Positions 48,655 to 57,600 of a stretch of 64,000 bases of DNA are shown here, piece by piece (the stretch's first letter is position 1; each line of letters opens with the position of its first letter). The translations under genes and the position numbers were made by a program. Source of the DNA: Mangrovitalea sediminis (lineage in GTDB: Bacteria; Pseudomonadota; Gammaproteobacteria; Pseudomonadales; Oleiphilaceae); NCBI RefSeq assembly GCF_002514725.1, contig NZ_NTLB01000005.1, positions 496,001-560,000 of the forward strand, read 5' to 3'. The notes beneath the pieces are model-generated. The model had not been told where the DNA came from and ran no database searches. It worked only from the letters and a program-made list of their open reading frames with translations.

Positions 48655-49401
48655 TCAACGCACGTTTTGCATGAGTGCTAAGACACTATGAATCGGCGGC
48701 AAGGTACTGTTCTGACCAGCCTGCCCCGCCAGCGGGTTATCGAAGGTGAGTGCCAACTTGACGGAGTTCACCAGAGACCATTCCTTGCTGCTCAGTTGGT
48801 CCGCCGGCAAATATTGCAGCGCCGATCCACTCCCTGTTGTATCCACGCCGTAGAGCACCGTCATCGCCTTCACGCCAGAGACAATGGTCTCCGGCGCCTT
48901 ACCGTTGACCGAACACTGGAAATCCCCACTGTTGCTCACGGAAAAAGTATTGGTGACCAATGTCCCGGTGGTCTCGGCCTGCCCCAGACAATCGAGGGTA
49001 TTGACGTTGCTATCGGCGATGAAGCGTACCGACAGGGTATCGCCCGGCGCTGCAGCAGCATGGGTGCCGCTGATAACCTGACCGATGGCAAAGGAACCGC
49101 TGGCCGCAAAATCGTTGGTCGAATACGGAGAAGCCGGGGCCGGCGTTTGGTAGTTCAGGTAAACCGGATAGTAACCCGCCATATGGACGGTATTCGCGGC
49201 GACCGTCAGCGCGAGGCGCTCACTCCCCTGCAAATCGCTAAGGCTGTTTTCCGTCGAAAATGTGCCTCGCGTCGATTGCCAGATGGTAAAGAGGATCAGC
49301 AGCAGGAAGGTGCTGAGCAGAATGGCGATCATGACCGAAATCAGGCTGAGTCCGGACTGCCGGCCACAACGGTTGCCGTGAATTCTTGCGGAGGTCTTCA
49401 T
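48655..49401 (-). CDS. pilW: Type IV minor pilin PilW, without the conserved Glu5
   Basis: The 248-residue protein has the leader RQSG and mature start LSLISVMIAILL, then a PilW-like globular domain (ERLALTVAANTVHMAGYYP). Most PilW proteins have Glu at +5; here it is Ser. The helix and cleavage glycine are otherwise normal. Its ATG overlaps the pilV stop by 4 bases. Confidence 0.9.
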   Translation of the reverse strand: MKTSARIHGNRCGRQSGLSLISVMIAILLSTFLLLILFTIWQSTRGTFSTENSLSDLQGSERLALTVAANTVHMAGYYPVYLNYQTPAPASPYSTNDFAASGSFAIGQVISGTHAAAAPGDTLSVRFIADSNVNTLDCLGQAETTGTLVTNTFSVSNSGDFQCSVNGKAPETIVSGVKAMTVLYGVDTTGSGSALQYLPADQLSSKEWSLVNSVKLALTFDNPLAGQAGQNSTLPPIHSVLALMQNVR

Positions 49402-49937
49402 AGCACGCTCACCAAGCTATAGGTCTTGGCCGTCGCCGTTGTTGAGTTTGTCGCCTGGGTTCCGGTGTTCACCGCAGCCGCAATCTTCATTCGCCAATTG
49501 ATGGTGATTTTGCAGGTATCCGGCGTGCCGATTTGACAGGCGACGATTCCGGACGCGCCTGGAATTTGCTGACGTAAATCGTCTCCCCATTGCCGCAGGT
49601 CGTAACTGGCCAGTTCCGTGGGGCTGCAGGTCGAGGAGGAACAGTCCTTGGTGATGGAAGACAGGGTCGGATCGCTGAGGACGGTCGTACTGTTCTTTGA
49701 TGTGACCGAAATAGGCGTGGTGGAAAACAGGCCATCGGCCCAGTAACCGGGATTAGCCGTGATGGCATCCGCCATGCTTTGGGCCTCCACCGCGACAATG
49801 GATTCGTAACGAGCGCCCGATGTGGTGCTCAGCGTATTGGCCTGCAGGGCGGCCATGCCCAACAGGCCAAAGGCTATCACCACAAGGGCAACCAGGACCT
49901 CGACCAGAGTGAACCCTGCGGAAGCTCTCGCCGTCAT
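49398..49937 (-). CDS. pilV: Type IV minor pilin PilV
   Basis: This 179-residue minor pilin has the leader TARASAG and mature start FTLVEVLVALVVIAFGLLGMAALQA, which matches PilV closely, including Glu5. The globular domain contains a Cys-rich loop (KDCSSSTCS). Overlaps of 4 bases (ATGA) at both ends tie it to fimT and pilW. Confidence 0.92.
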   Translation of the reverse strand: MTARASAGFTLVEVLVALVVIAFGLLGMAALQANTLSTTSGARYESIVAVEAQSMADAITANPGYWADGLFSTTPISVTSKNSTTVLSDPTLSSITKDCSSSTCSPTELASYDLRQWGDDLRQQIPGASGIVACQIGTPDTCKITINWRMKIAAAVNTGTQATNSTTATAKTYSLVSVL

Positions 49938-50518
49938 GGACAGACTCCCGGATTGTTGGTTTCAGTGTCGGTATAGGTTTTCCCCGTCATGGGAACAATA
50001 AGGCAATGGCGCCACTGGGGATCGTTGGCAGCGTTGTGCAGCGACAGTACGCCCGGAGTGGTCGCGCCCATGCGGTTGATGGTCAACCAATCGAGATTAC
50101 CGGAGAAATTGCCGGGTTGACCCGCCGTCCCCGTGAGCGTATCCGCCTGAGTACCACCGGCGAGGGGCGAATGCACCCGCAACAAGGCATCACCCTGGGT
50201 GGACTGCAGTGTGTGATCACCATTGAAGTCGCTGAAAATGATCCAGCCTGTGCCCCAAGAGGCGCTGTCGCTGCAGGATTGCAGATCCTTCGACGCACAG
50301 ATAGTGACCGGGATACCGCGTGAAACAGCGGAGATACGGGCAAACTCGACGTCACCGTTGAGATCGTTCATCTCGCTGGCAATCCGGTCGCCGGTCTGAA
50401 CGTTTTCGTAGGACGGCAGCGCAAACATCAAGAAGATGGCGATGACAGCCAACACCACCATCAATTCGATCAGCGTGACGCCCTGATAACGAGTCAGCGG
50501 TCGAAGAGCTCTTTTCAT
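49934..50518 (-). CDS. fimT: Type IV minor pilin FimT/FimU (GspH-type)
   Basis: The predicted 194-residue protein has a basic leader (KRALRPLTRYQG) and mature start VTLIELMVVLAVIAIF, with Glu5 present and Val rather than Phe at +1. The GspH/FimT domain follows (RIASEMNDLNGDVEFARISAVSRG), with cysteine pairs. I chose the ATG at 50518 because it gives a normal 12-residue leader; an ATG at 50524 is close by, and the frame is open to 50605. It is the first gene of the minor-pilin operon. FimT/FimU proteins also take part in DNA uptake in some relatives. Confidence 0.9.
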   Translation of the reverse strand: MKRALRPLTRYQGVTLIELMVVLAVIAIFLMFALPSYENVQTGDRIASEMNDLNGDVEFARISAVSRGIPVTICASKDLQSCSDSASWGTGWIIFSDFNGDHTLQSTQGDALLRVHSPLAGGTQADTLTGTAGQPGNFSGNLDWLTINRMGATTPGVLSLHNAANDPQWRHCLIVPMTGKTYTDTETNNPGVCP

Positions 50519-51196
50519 CGGCATTCCCAAGGCACCGGTGCGCCTACCACTAGGAAAACTTGCACTCATCATTACCCGAATGTTTGCGATTGGCTTGGCA
50601 GGCACAGTAGTTGTCGTATTAACGCCTCGCGCTTCCTGCCGCAGCTACGACGACCTTCGCCGAAACTTACGCCAGGCTGCATTGGTGATAGAAAAGGGTT
50701 GGAGTTTGATCAATGTGAAAAATGAGCCAGATCAACGTCCCAGGGCATCATTACTCGTGCCACATCCCATTGATTCTTCCGTTTTTATTTGAATATCCGT
50801 GGATTAGTGGCCCATTAATTTTTTTTCACCCTGAAGACATCTAACGGCAAAGACCTCGCTGGCAACATGGCAGCCGCATCTTGGCTCTACCGTGACAGCT
50901 ATCTCGGCAAAGAGTTCCGGAGCGACCTCTGTTCCAGATTGATTGAGAGGTTTAATCCAGCGCGGACAGCGCGAAAACCGGAGGGGTGCCTGAGCAGGGG
51001 CGTCAAGAAAACTTGACGTAGGTCATCGGCCAAACAGCGTTGTATGGGTATGTTTGTCCGGACATAATAGAGAGGGACCGACCGGGCATCCGATCGTCCA
51101 TTACGATCGATCAAGGACCGTCGTCAGTCTTAGTCCTCAGCTTTGGTGTAAACGTAACGGCATGGATATGCCACAACGCTAGTCAGAATCGCCGCC
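50519..51196. other. 678-base intergenic region between the pilin operon and the Panacea gene
   Basis: I found no gene here that I can support. Open frames such as 50538-50792 lack family resemblance. The right side holds the Panacea promoter and palindromes listed separately. The promoter of the pilin operon must lie in the left side but I could not assign it. Confidence 0.55.
51001..51068 (+). promoter_or_regulatory. Promoter with two palindromes upstream of the Panacea gene
   Basis: A -35 TTGTAT at 51040-51045 and -10 CATAAT at 51063-51068 are separated by 17 bases. TGTCCGGACA at 51055-51064 is a perfect palindrome overlapping the -10. A second inverted repeat, CGTCAAG and CTTGACG around AAAA, lies at 51001-51018. 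The predicted leader is about 120 bases. Operator roles are inferred. Confidence 0.5.
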
Positions 51197-51691
51197 ATGG
51201 AAACGCCTGTCGACCGAAACAAACTTTACGCGCTCAGCGATTACATCATCCGCTATTCCGTCAAAAACGGAATTCCTGTCAACGTCATCAAGGTACAACG
51301 ACTGCTTTATGTCGCCTATGCCTGGCATTTGGCGTTTTTCGGCAAGAAAACGCTCTTTACTGAAACCTTCGAAGCCTGGAAATTCGGTCCGGTATGTAGA
51401 ACCCTCCATGACCGTTTTCAGGGACAACGGGATGTACGACAACCCCTGACATTATCCGACTGCTGGTATTCCTCCCCGCCAGAGACGGTGATCGGTCGCC
51501 GCGAGCGACTCCACCTCGACAATGTACTCAACACCTATGCGGATATGTCGGCCGACGAGCTCGAGGACATGCTTCGTTATGAAACGCCCTGGCGCGAAGC
51601 CCGTGCCGGCCTTGCCGCCCACGAGGACAGTAGCCGTCCGATACCCCAGGAAGTGATCTACAGCTATTACAAGAGCAGAGTTCACTTGTAA
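51197..51691 (+). CDS. Panacea (SocA/DUF4065) domain protein, no toxin adjacent
   Basis: The 164-residue protein is a Panacea/SocA-like domain: NKLYALSDYIIRYSVKNGIPVNVIKVQRLLYVAYAWHL at the N-terminus and the signature FEAWKFGPVCRTLHDRF in the middle. Panacea domains neutralise diverse toxins in toxin-antitoxin pairs, and others act as adaptors for proteolysis (SocA with ClpXP). No toxin-like frame is found on either side: upstream is 678 bases of intergenic DNA and downstream a convergent LysR gene overlapping by 10 bases. It may be a solitary regulator or the relic of a pair. Confidence 0.85.
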   Translation: METPVDRNKLYALSDYIIRYSVKNGIPVNVIKVQRLLYVAYAWHLAFFGKKTLFTETFEAWKFGPVCRTLHDRFQGQRDVRQPLTLSDCWYSSPPETVIGRRERLHLDNVLNTYADMSADELEDMLRYETPWREARAGLAAHEDSSRPIPQEVIYSYYKSRVHL

Positions 51692-52527
51692 TCGGATACC
51701 AGAGACCTCAAGGCGTCGGCAACGGCCTCTACCCGGGGGGAACGACGGACATCCGGGTGAATCACGAGCCACGCTGTGCGTGAAACCGGGCATGGAAGGT
51801 GAGGGACAGGCACCAGTTCAGGCGCGCCTTCCCCCAGGAAATGCGGCAGCACAGCCACGCCATACCCCTCGCGGCAAGCCTGAAAAAGGACATTCAGGTC
51901 ATTGCTGCGCAGCGAAAAGGAACGGTTCCCTGCCAAGCTCTCCAGCCAACGCTGTTGCGGTGTCTGGCTAAGGCTCTCGTCATAGCCCAGAAACTGCCAG
52001 GTCGCTTCATCCCCTGCCAGCCATTCCTCACGGGCATATAGCCCAAACTCGAAGGTGATCAGAGGACGTGCGGCCAGTCCGGGCGTTACCGGGCGATCGA
52101 AGCGCACCGCGATGTCGGCTTCGCGCCGGTTAAGATCGGCTTCACGGTTTTCGCCAATCAACTCCAGACTGATACCAGGCCAGCGCTGATGAAAGGCCGT
52201 CAGTCGCGGTACCAGAAAATGCGCTGCAACGGCCGGCGGAGCGGATACGCGAACACGCCCACTCACCGCTCCCACGCCCAGCGCGGCTCGTCCGAATCCC
52301 AGCGCTTCAGCCTCCATGCGCCTGGCCTGCTTGAGCAACGTTTCACCTTCCTGCGTGAGCATCCAACCCCGCGCCATACGATCGAACAACCGTAAGCCCG
52401 TGGCAGCTTCCAAGCCGCCAATGCGGCGGGCCACCGTGGAATGTTCAACATTCAACACCCTTGCTGTCGCCGACAGGCTGCCTTGACGGGATAGTTCAAT
52501 GAAGTAACGGATGTCATCCCAGTTCAT
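51682..52527 (-). CDS. LysR-family transcriptional regulator
   Basis: The 281-residue regulator has the winged helix-turn-helix at residues ~1-60 (NWDDIRYFIELSRQGSLSATARVLNVEHSTVARRIGGLE) and a substrate-binding domain at ~90-280. The ATG at 52527 fits the family start; the frame is open to 52599. It is divergent from the medium-chain reductase gene at 52648, its likely target. Its 3' end overlaps the Panacea gene by 10 bases. Confidence 0.92.
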   Translation of the reverse strand: MNWDDIRYFIELSRQGSLSATARVLNVEHSTVARRIGGLEAATGLRLFDRMARGWMLTQEGETLLKQARRMEAEALGFGRAALGVGAVSGRVRVSAPPAVAAHFLVPRLTAFHQRWPGISLELIGENREADLNRREADIAVRFDRPVTPGLAARPLITFEFGLYAREEWLAGDEATWQFLGYDESLSQTPQQRWLESLAGNRSFSLRSNDLNVLFQACREGYGVAVLPHFLGEGAPELVPVPHLPCPVSRTAWLVIHPDVRRSPRVEAVADALRSLVSDYK

Positions 52528-52647
52528 TTGCCGAACGGTCAACGCAGATTCTGTGTTTTTTTGCACACTGAATGGCTCTTTTTTTGGAATTCCATTCATT
52601 TTTGCTCAGTGTAATCTGTCCACTCAAGCGAAACTGGAGCCTCAGCC

Positions 52648-53616
52648 ATGAAAGCCATCCTTTTTTCACGCACAGGTTTGCCAGAAGAGGTCCTGAGCCT
52701 GGGAACCGCACTGGAACCCACCCCTGCCCCGGACCAGGTTCTGATCCGAGTCACCACCCGCTCCATCCAGCCTGCTGATTTACTGTTTATCGAGGGCCGT
52801 TACCGCTATACACCGAGCTTTCCCCAGATCGCCGGTTTCGATGCTGTCGGCACCGTTATCGATACGGGCCCTGGCGTGACGGACCTTGCACAGGGAACCC
52901 GAGTGGCCTTCCGGGGCGTTGGGGCCTGGGCCGAGATGGCTGTTGCGTCCAGATCAAGGGTCTATCCGGTACCAGAGGCCCTATCTGATGACGTGGCAAG
53001 TCAGTTCGCGCTGAATCCGTTGACGGCCTGGGGCTTGATCGATGAGTGCAGGCTTGCGCCAGGCGCCCGTCTACTGATTACGGCAGGACGTTCAATTGTC
53101 GCGAGCCTGCTGACCCTCCTCGCCCGACGCCAGGGACTGAACCCTGTACTGCTGATCCGGAATGAAGACGGCTATGTCACCGTTGATGGCAATGACGGGA
53201 GTGTGATTGCCCACGCGGCGAGCGTCGCCCAGGTTCTGCAGGGCACCTTAAAGGGCGAAGGCTTCAACGCCGTGCTGGATGCGGTGGGAGGCGTCGATAG
53301 CCTGGCACTGATCGACGCATTATTGCCGGGAGGTCGCCTGGTCACCTATGGCCTGTTAAGCGACACTGATATCACGCTGAAGGGATCTACGCTGCTCCGC
53401 AAAAACCTTATCTGGCAAGGCTTCGGTATCGAAAAGTGGGTTAGCGAAAAAACGCCGGAAGACATGCACGAAGCAACCCGTGAATTATGGGCGGTGCTCG
53501 CCGAACACCCCCATGTCATGCCGGTGATCGGACGCTTCCCGCTGGAGCGGTTTCAGGAAGCCCTGCAGGCCGTACGCAATGCGACACGGCCGGGAAAGGT
53601 GCTCCTGACGAACTGA
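52648..53616 (+). CDS. Zinc-independent medium-chain dehydrogenase/reductase (quinone oxidoreductase/enoyl-reductase-like)
   Basis: The 322-residue protein has the MDR layout: N-terminal GroES-like domain (RSIQPADLLFIEGRY, FPQIAGFDAVGTV), GAWAEMAVA, and a C-terminal Rossmann domain (LLITAGRSIVASLLTLLARRQG). The zinc-ligand cysteines are missing, so it is probably an NADPH-dependent quinone or enoyl-type reductase. It is divergent from a LysR gene and followed by a DUF4865 gene after 116 bases. Confidence 0.88.
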   Translation: MKAILFSRTGLPEEVLSLGTALEPTPAPDQVLIRVTTRSIQPADLLFIEGRYRYTPSFPQIAGFDAVGTVIDTGPGVTDLAQGTRVAFRGVGAWAEMAVASRSRVYPVPEALSDDVASQFALNPLTAWGLIDECRLAPGARLLITAGRSIVASLLTLLARRQGLNPVLLIRNEDGYVTVDGNDGSVIAHAASVAQVLQGTLKGEGFNAVLDAVGGVDSLALIDALLPGGRLVTYGLLSDTDITLKGSTLLRKNLIWQGFGIEKWVSEKTPEDMHEATRELWAVLAEHPHVMPVIGRFPLERFQEALQAVRNATRPGKVLLTN

Positions 53617-53732
53617 GCCGGCTCAACCCGGAAAACCTGAATCACATCATGCCGGAGATGGCTTGCGCAATAACCGGCATGAGCCAACAGCCAACCATCA
53701 ATCGCAGTGAGCAACTGCTCCGGGGTGTCACC

Positions 53733-54305
53733 ATGCAAGCGATGCAATACAGTTTCACACTTCCAGCGGACTACGACATGTCAATCATCAGCCGGAGGGT
53801 GAACGACAAAGGGTCTGCGCTGGACAACCACGCGCCGTTGATTTTCAAGGCTTACCTCAGCGCGCGGAGAAACTCCACGGAAACACCGAGCCACGAAAAC
53901 CTATACGCCCCCTTCTACCTATGGCATGACAACGACGGCATGACGGACTTCCTGACAGGACCTGGTTTTGAGGGCCTCGTCAACGCCTTCGGCTGGCCAG
54001 CCGTCAATACCTGGCCCGGCATGATCGCCTGTAAAAGCGGCTCCGGTTTCAAAGAAGCACGATTCGCCAGCCGGGAAGTCCTGCATATTCCCCCTTTCAC
54101 CACGATGGAAAACCTGAGGGCCGAAGAACGCCGCCTGGTGGAAAAGGCTACCGACACCCAGGGGGCACTTCTGGCGTTGACGGCCTTTGAGCCGTCCCAC
54201 TGGACACTCGTTCGCTTCCGGCTCTGGCCAGAGGACACAACACTCACCAATGATCCAAACATTCAGCTGTACGACGTACTGCACGTTTCACATCCGGCAG
54301 GATAG
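53733..54305 (+). CDS. DUF4865 family protein
   Basis: The 190-residue product starts MQYSFTLPADYDMSIISRRV and contains FKAYLSAR, LYAPFYLWHDNDGMTDFL and GFEGLVNAFGWP, the recognisable pattern of DUF4865. The frame is open further upstream, but the ATG at 53733 gives the family N-terminus. Members often occur next to LysR regulators and oxidoreductases, as here; no function is established. A hairpin begins at its stop codon. Confidence 0.85.
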   Translation: MQAMQYSFTLPADYDMSIISRRVNDKGSALDNHAPLIFKAYLSARRNSTETPSHENLYAPFYLWHDNDGMTDFLTGPGFEGLVNAFGWPAVNTWPGMIACKSGSGFKEARFASREVLHIPPFTTMENLRAEERRLVEKATDTQGALLALTAFEPSHWTLVRFRLWPEDTTLTNDPNIQLYDVLHVSHPAG

Positions 54306-54333
54306 TCAGGTTCCCGGCGCGGCGGGACCTGAC
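54305..54333. terminator. Hairpin between DUF4865 and lysE genes
   Basis: GTCAGGT at 54305-54311 pairs with ACCTGAC at 54327-54333; CCCG at 54313-54316 pairs with CGGG at 54323-54326, leaving one bulged T. It begins at the last base of the DUF4865 stop codon. No strong T-run is present. Confidence 0.5.
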
Positions 54334-54393
54334 ATCAGGCCTGCCGCTGTTCGTTAACGGTCGACCTCACGGGAGCAGTTTCTGTCACTCCTA

Positions 54394-55041
54394 TCAAAAC
54401 CCTGTACGCCACACCGCCAAACGAATGCCGAGCCCGATCATCAGCGACGCAAAGACGAAACTCTGTAACCGCTGCACGACAGGGCTGCGCGTCAACCATT
54501 TGCCGATATTATGACCCGCCATGGCATAGGCGGCGTCGAAACCCAGTCCCAAGGCCACCAGTACAACGCCCAGCAGCGCGAATTGGGTCCCCATCGAGCC
54601 ACCGCCCGGCTGCACGAATTGCGGTAGGAGCACCGAACAGAAGACCAGCGCTTTGGGGTTGAGCAGGTTGGTCAACAGCCCTCTACGCACTGCTGTTTTA
54701 TAGCCAACCGCTTTCAGCGCCGGAGATGATGTCTGAGAGCGTTCCTGCGCGGACGCCCCCAGCCCCCCCGAAAAAAACATCCGCCCACCAAGCAGGATGA
54801 GGTAGGCGCCGCCCAATATACGAACCGCGTCGAATGTCCAGGGGGTCGATTTAAAGAGCGCCGCCAGCCCGAGCGCCGCGAGAATGACATGCGTCATACG
54901 GGCAATACCCAGGCCGAAAGCCACAGCCAGGGCCTTGCCCCGGCCCAATACGACGCCCGTTTCCAGAACCAGAAGCATATCCGGTCCCGGTACCAGATAG
55001 ACCACAACCAATGCGGCGATGAACATCCAAAGGTTTTCCAT
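54394..55041 (-). CDS. LysE/RhtB-family amino-acid exporter
   Basis: The 215-residue protein shows six hydrophobic helices and LysE hallmarks: VYLVPGPDMLLVLETGVVLGRGKAL near the N-terminus and NLLNPKALVFCSVLLPQFV in the middle. It probably exports an amino acid or related metabolite across the inner membrane. It is divergent from an Lrp/AsnC regulator across 136 bases, the usual arrangement for regulated LysE-type exporters. Confidence 0.93.
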   Translation of the reverse strand: MENLWMFIAALVVVYLVPGPDMLLVLETGVVLGRGKALAVAFGLGIARMTHVILAALGLAALFKSTPWTFDAVRILGGAYLILLGGRMFFSGGLGASAQERSQTSSPALKAVGYKTAVRRGLLTNLLNPKALVFCSVLLPQFVQPGGGSMGTQFALLGVVLVALGLGFDAAYAMAGHNIGKWLTRSPVVQRLQSFVFASLMIGLGIRLAVWRTGF

Positions 55042-55177
55042 GAACTCGGCCCTGCCCGAATAGCTTTAGCGACGCGCCATTCTAGCGCTCCCCCAGCAGT
55101 ACCCGATTGCCAACTTGCCCCACGAAACGGCATTTTGCGATATATTCTGCCAATACTTTCGGCAAAGGTTTGCAGTT

Positions 55178-55660
55178 ATGCCAAAACATGACATAGACCG
55201 TTTTGATCAAAAGATCCTTGAGGCCTTACAGAAAAACGGGCGCCTCACAAACGTCGAGCTTGCAGAGGAAATCGGCCTGTCTCCCTCCCCCTGCCTTCGA
55301 CGGGTACGGGCGCTGGAGAAATCCGGGGTGATCAAACGCTACGGTGCGGTCCTGGACAGGGATGAAGTTGGGCTGGGACTTACGGTTTTCGTTGGCGTCA
55401 AAGTGGAACGCCATAATGACAGGGAGGCCGCCGTTTTCCGCGAGGCCGTGGAGTCCCTGCCCGAAGTGGTCGCCGCCCACCTGGTCTCCGGCGAATCGGA
55501 CTTCCTGCTGCAGGTCGTGGTTCCCGATCTCAGGGCATATGAGCGTTTTCTCACGGGCACTCTGCTGAAGCTGCCGGGCGTGAGCGACATCCGCAGTAAC
55601 TTTGCCATTCAAACCGTGAAGCAGGAAAGCCCCTTACCGCTGAGCCATTTGCCCCGTTAA
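55178..55660 (+). CDS. Lrp/AsnC-family transcriptional regulator
   Basis: The 160-residue regulator has an N-terminal helix-turn-helix (FDQKILEALQKNGRLTNVELAEEIGLSPSPCLRRVRALEKSG) and a C-terminal RAM ligand/oligomerisation domain (VVAAHLVSGESDFLLQVVVPDL). The ATG at 55178 gives the normal family start; the frame is open upstream to 55115. It faces the LysE exporter gene, its likely target. An imperfect repeat (TGCC-N9-GGCA at 55148-55164) lies between the two starts and could be its site. Confidence 0.93.
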   Translation: MPKHDIDRFDQKILEALQKNGRLTNVELAEEIGLSPSPCLRRVRALEKSGVIKRYGAVLDRDEVGLGLTVFVGVKVERHNDREAAVFREAVESLPEVVAAHLVSGESDFLLQVVVPDLRAYERFLTGTLLKLPGVSDIRSNFAIQTVKQESPLPLSHLPR

Positions 55661-55715
55661 AGACTTACTTGGATACCCGCTCGAGTTGCGGTCAATAGGC
55701 TCGGGACTCGGGCCG

Positions 55716-56609
55716 TCATTCATTCCCCAGCCGATCGATCAGGAAGTCGATCAGGACCCTGACTTTGTGGGGCAGGAAACGTCTGGCCGGATATAGGGCA
55801 TAGATCGTTGTGCTGGGCTTTTCCCAGTCGGGCAGCAGCTCCACCAGGCGCCCGGCCACAAGGTCATCCGCAACCAGGACCTGCGGCTGCAGGACGATAC
55901 CCAGCCCCTCCCGCGCCGCGTCGATCAAAACTGCCGTGTCGTTAACCACCAGGGAGCCTTTGACGGCCACCTCGACCGGATCGCTCTCCGGACCGAAAAT
56001 CCAGTGTCCGGTCTCGAATCGACGTTTGTTATAGAGACAGTTGTGCGCCACCAGATCCATCGGCGTTCGCGGTGTGCCGTTGGCTTCGAGATAACTGGGT
56101 GCCGCCAGCAACATATTGTTCAATGGCTTCATCAAGGGCCGGCCTACCAGCTTCTCATCAACGGAATGCAGGTTGACCCGCAGCGCCAGGTCGTACCCCT
56201 CCTCAACCAGGTCGGTATGCCGATTACTGAGCGTCAGGTCGATATCGATCTCCGGGAATTCCCGCCGGAACTCTGCCAACAACCCGCCCAGGCGGCGTTG
56301 CCCGAACTCGACACTGGATGTCATACGGATGAGGCCGTTGGGTGTGCCGTTCTTACAGCTGACGACCGACGCGGCTTCATCGACATGCTCCAGGATCGTA
56401 CCCACGCGAACGAGGTAATCGGCACCCACTTCTGTCAGGGTCAACCGGCGGGTCGTACGGTACAGAAGGCGCGCACCGAGTTGTTGCTCCAAGGCAGCCA
56501 CATGCTTTGTCACCATACCGCGAGACAGTTGCAGATGGTCTGCAGCGGCGGCGAAGCTGCCTGAGTCGACGACAGCCTTGAAAACACGCATGGAGGTGAA
56601 CGTATCCAT
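55716..56609 (-). CDS. LysR-family transcriptional regulator
   Basis: The 297-residue protein has the LysR helix-turn-helix (FKAVVDSGSFAAAADHLQLSRGMVTKHVAALEQQLG) and substrate-binding domain. It resembles the DsdC/CrgA-like subgroup (RLLYRTTRRLTLTEVG). No obvious enzyme gene is paired with it: upstream is the divergent DeoR-Ugp operon, downstream the convergent Lrp gene. Target unknown. Confidence 0.91.
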   Translation of the reverse strand: MDTFTSMRVFKAVVDSGSFAAAADHLQLSRGMVTKHVAALEQQLGARLLYRTTRRLTLTEVGADYLVRVGTILEHVDEAASVVSCKNGTPNGLIRMTSSVEFGQRRLGGLLAEFRREFPEIDIDLTLSNRHTDLVEEGYDLALRVNLHSVDEKLVGRPLMKPLNNMLLAAPSYLEANGTPRTPMDLVAHNCLYNKRRFETGHWIFGPESDPVEVAVKGSLVVNDTAVLIDAAREGLGIVLQPQVLVADDLVAGRLVELLPDWEKPSTTIYALYPARRFLPHKVRVLIDFLIDRLGNE

Positions 56610-56736
56610 AATTCCCCGTCAATAAACAGTAGCAACCAAACTTCCGACATTACCCCTCAAAACAAAAATAGTCGAACACAACGAACCGATTGATCCCCAA
56701 ACTGCCGATCGCCCCCGTGGTAACCCCAACCCCAAA

Positions 56737-56781
56737 TTGTCATAGAGCTGCCACATAACTTTCATACGAAACCTGGATACT
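56737..56781 (+). promoter_or_regulatory. Pho box and -10 upstream of the DeoR-Ugp-HAD operon
   Basis: Three 7-base direct repeats, each similar to the PhoB half-site CTGTCAT, occur at exact 11-base intervals: TTGTCAT at 56737-56743, CTGCCAC at 56748-56754 and CTTTCAT at 56759-56765. A -10 GATACT at 56776-56781 lies 10 bases after the last repeat, the distance typical of PhoB-dependent promoters. The predicted leader is about 36 bases. Repeat pattern and spacing are seen; PhoB control is inferred. Confidence 0.65.
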
Positions 56782-56823
56782 CTCCCTCGAAACAAAAAAC
56801 GCCTATTGGGTTAAACGGTCGAA

Positions 56824-57600
56824 ATGCAGCTATCCGAACGACAGAGCATTATTCTTCAACGTCTCAGAGACGAAGGCGGCACCTTATCCAGCGCCGTGAT
56901 CAGCGATCTGTTCGATGTGTCCATTCAGACAATTCGCAAGGACCTGAATGCGCTGAGCGACGCGGGACTGGTGAAGCGGGTCCACGGCGGCATTACCTTA
57001 CCAGTACAGACACACAACCTCTCTTTTCATAACCGGCAGGTGATCAACCTGCAGGCCAAGCGGGCCATCGCTGCTCGTGTCGCCGCCGCCATTCCAGAGG
57101 GAGCGAGCCTGTTTCTGGGCATAGGAACCACCCTTCAGCAAATTGCCCAGGCGCTCACACAGCACTCGCACCTGACCGTGATCACCAACAACCTGAATGC
57201 AGCCATGACCCTGTGCCAGAACCCGTCCATCGACACCTATCTTTGCGGCGGCAAGCTGCGGCCATCCGATCAGGACCTGATGGGCGAGGACGCCACCCGT
57301 TTTCTGCGCCGCTTCCACGTCAACTTTGGCATTTTCGGGGTCGGCGGTTTGGGCGAAGACGGCACCCTGTTGGACTTCTCCCCGGAGGAATCCCATATCT
57401 CGACCGCCATCATGGACAACAGTGAACAACGCATCCTCGTCGCCGACAGAAGCAAGTACCTGCGCAGCGCGCCCATCAAGACCGGCGTTCTCGACGACGT
57501 GGACAGCTTTTACACCGACAGCCTGCCTAGCGCCCTGCAAACCACCTGTGCGGCGGCCGGTCTTCATGTCGTCGAATGTCTTGGGAGGATGTCTGCATGA
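56824..57600 (+). CDS. DeoR-family transcriptional regulator (GlpR-like)
   Basis: The 258-residue protein has a DeoR helix-turn-helix (SDLFDVSIQTIRKDLNALSDAGLVKRVHGG) and the DeoRC sugar-phosphate sensor domain with GIGTTLQQIAQAL, VITNNLNAAM and DRSKYLRSAPIK. Members usually respond to phosphorylated sugars or glycerol-3-phosphate. It is the first gene of the operon and overlaps the ATPase gene by 4 bases (ATGA), so it regulates its own operon, probably as a repressor. Confidence 0.92.
   Translation: MQLSERQSIILQRLRDEGGTLSSAVISDLFDVSIQTIRKDLNALSDAGLVKRVHGGITLPVQTHNLSFHNRQVINLQAKRAIAARVAAAIPEGASLFLGIGTTLQQIAQALTQHSHLTVITNNLNAAMTLCQNPSIDTYLCGGKLRPSDQDLMGEDATRFLRRFHVNFGIFGVGGLGEDGTLLDFSPEESHISTAIMDNSEQRILVADRSKYLRSAPIKTGVLDDVDSFYTDSLPSALQTTCAAAGLHVVECLGRMSA

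Noticed and set aside
50538-50792. 84-codon frame next to fimT with a hydrophobic N-terminus
   Set aside because: The hydrophobic stretch arises antisense to the upstream extension of fimT. No convincing ribosome site, and the rest has no pattern.
51040-51363. Overlapping frame considered as a toxin partner for the Panacea protein
   Set aside because: It overlaps the Panacea gene out of frame, begins inside the predicted promoter and has no toxin-like motif.
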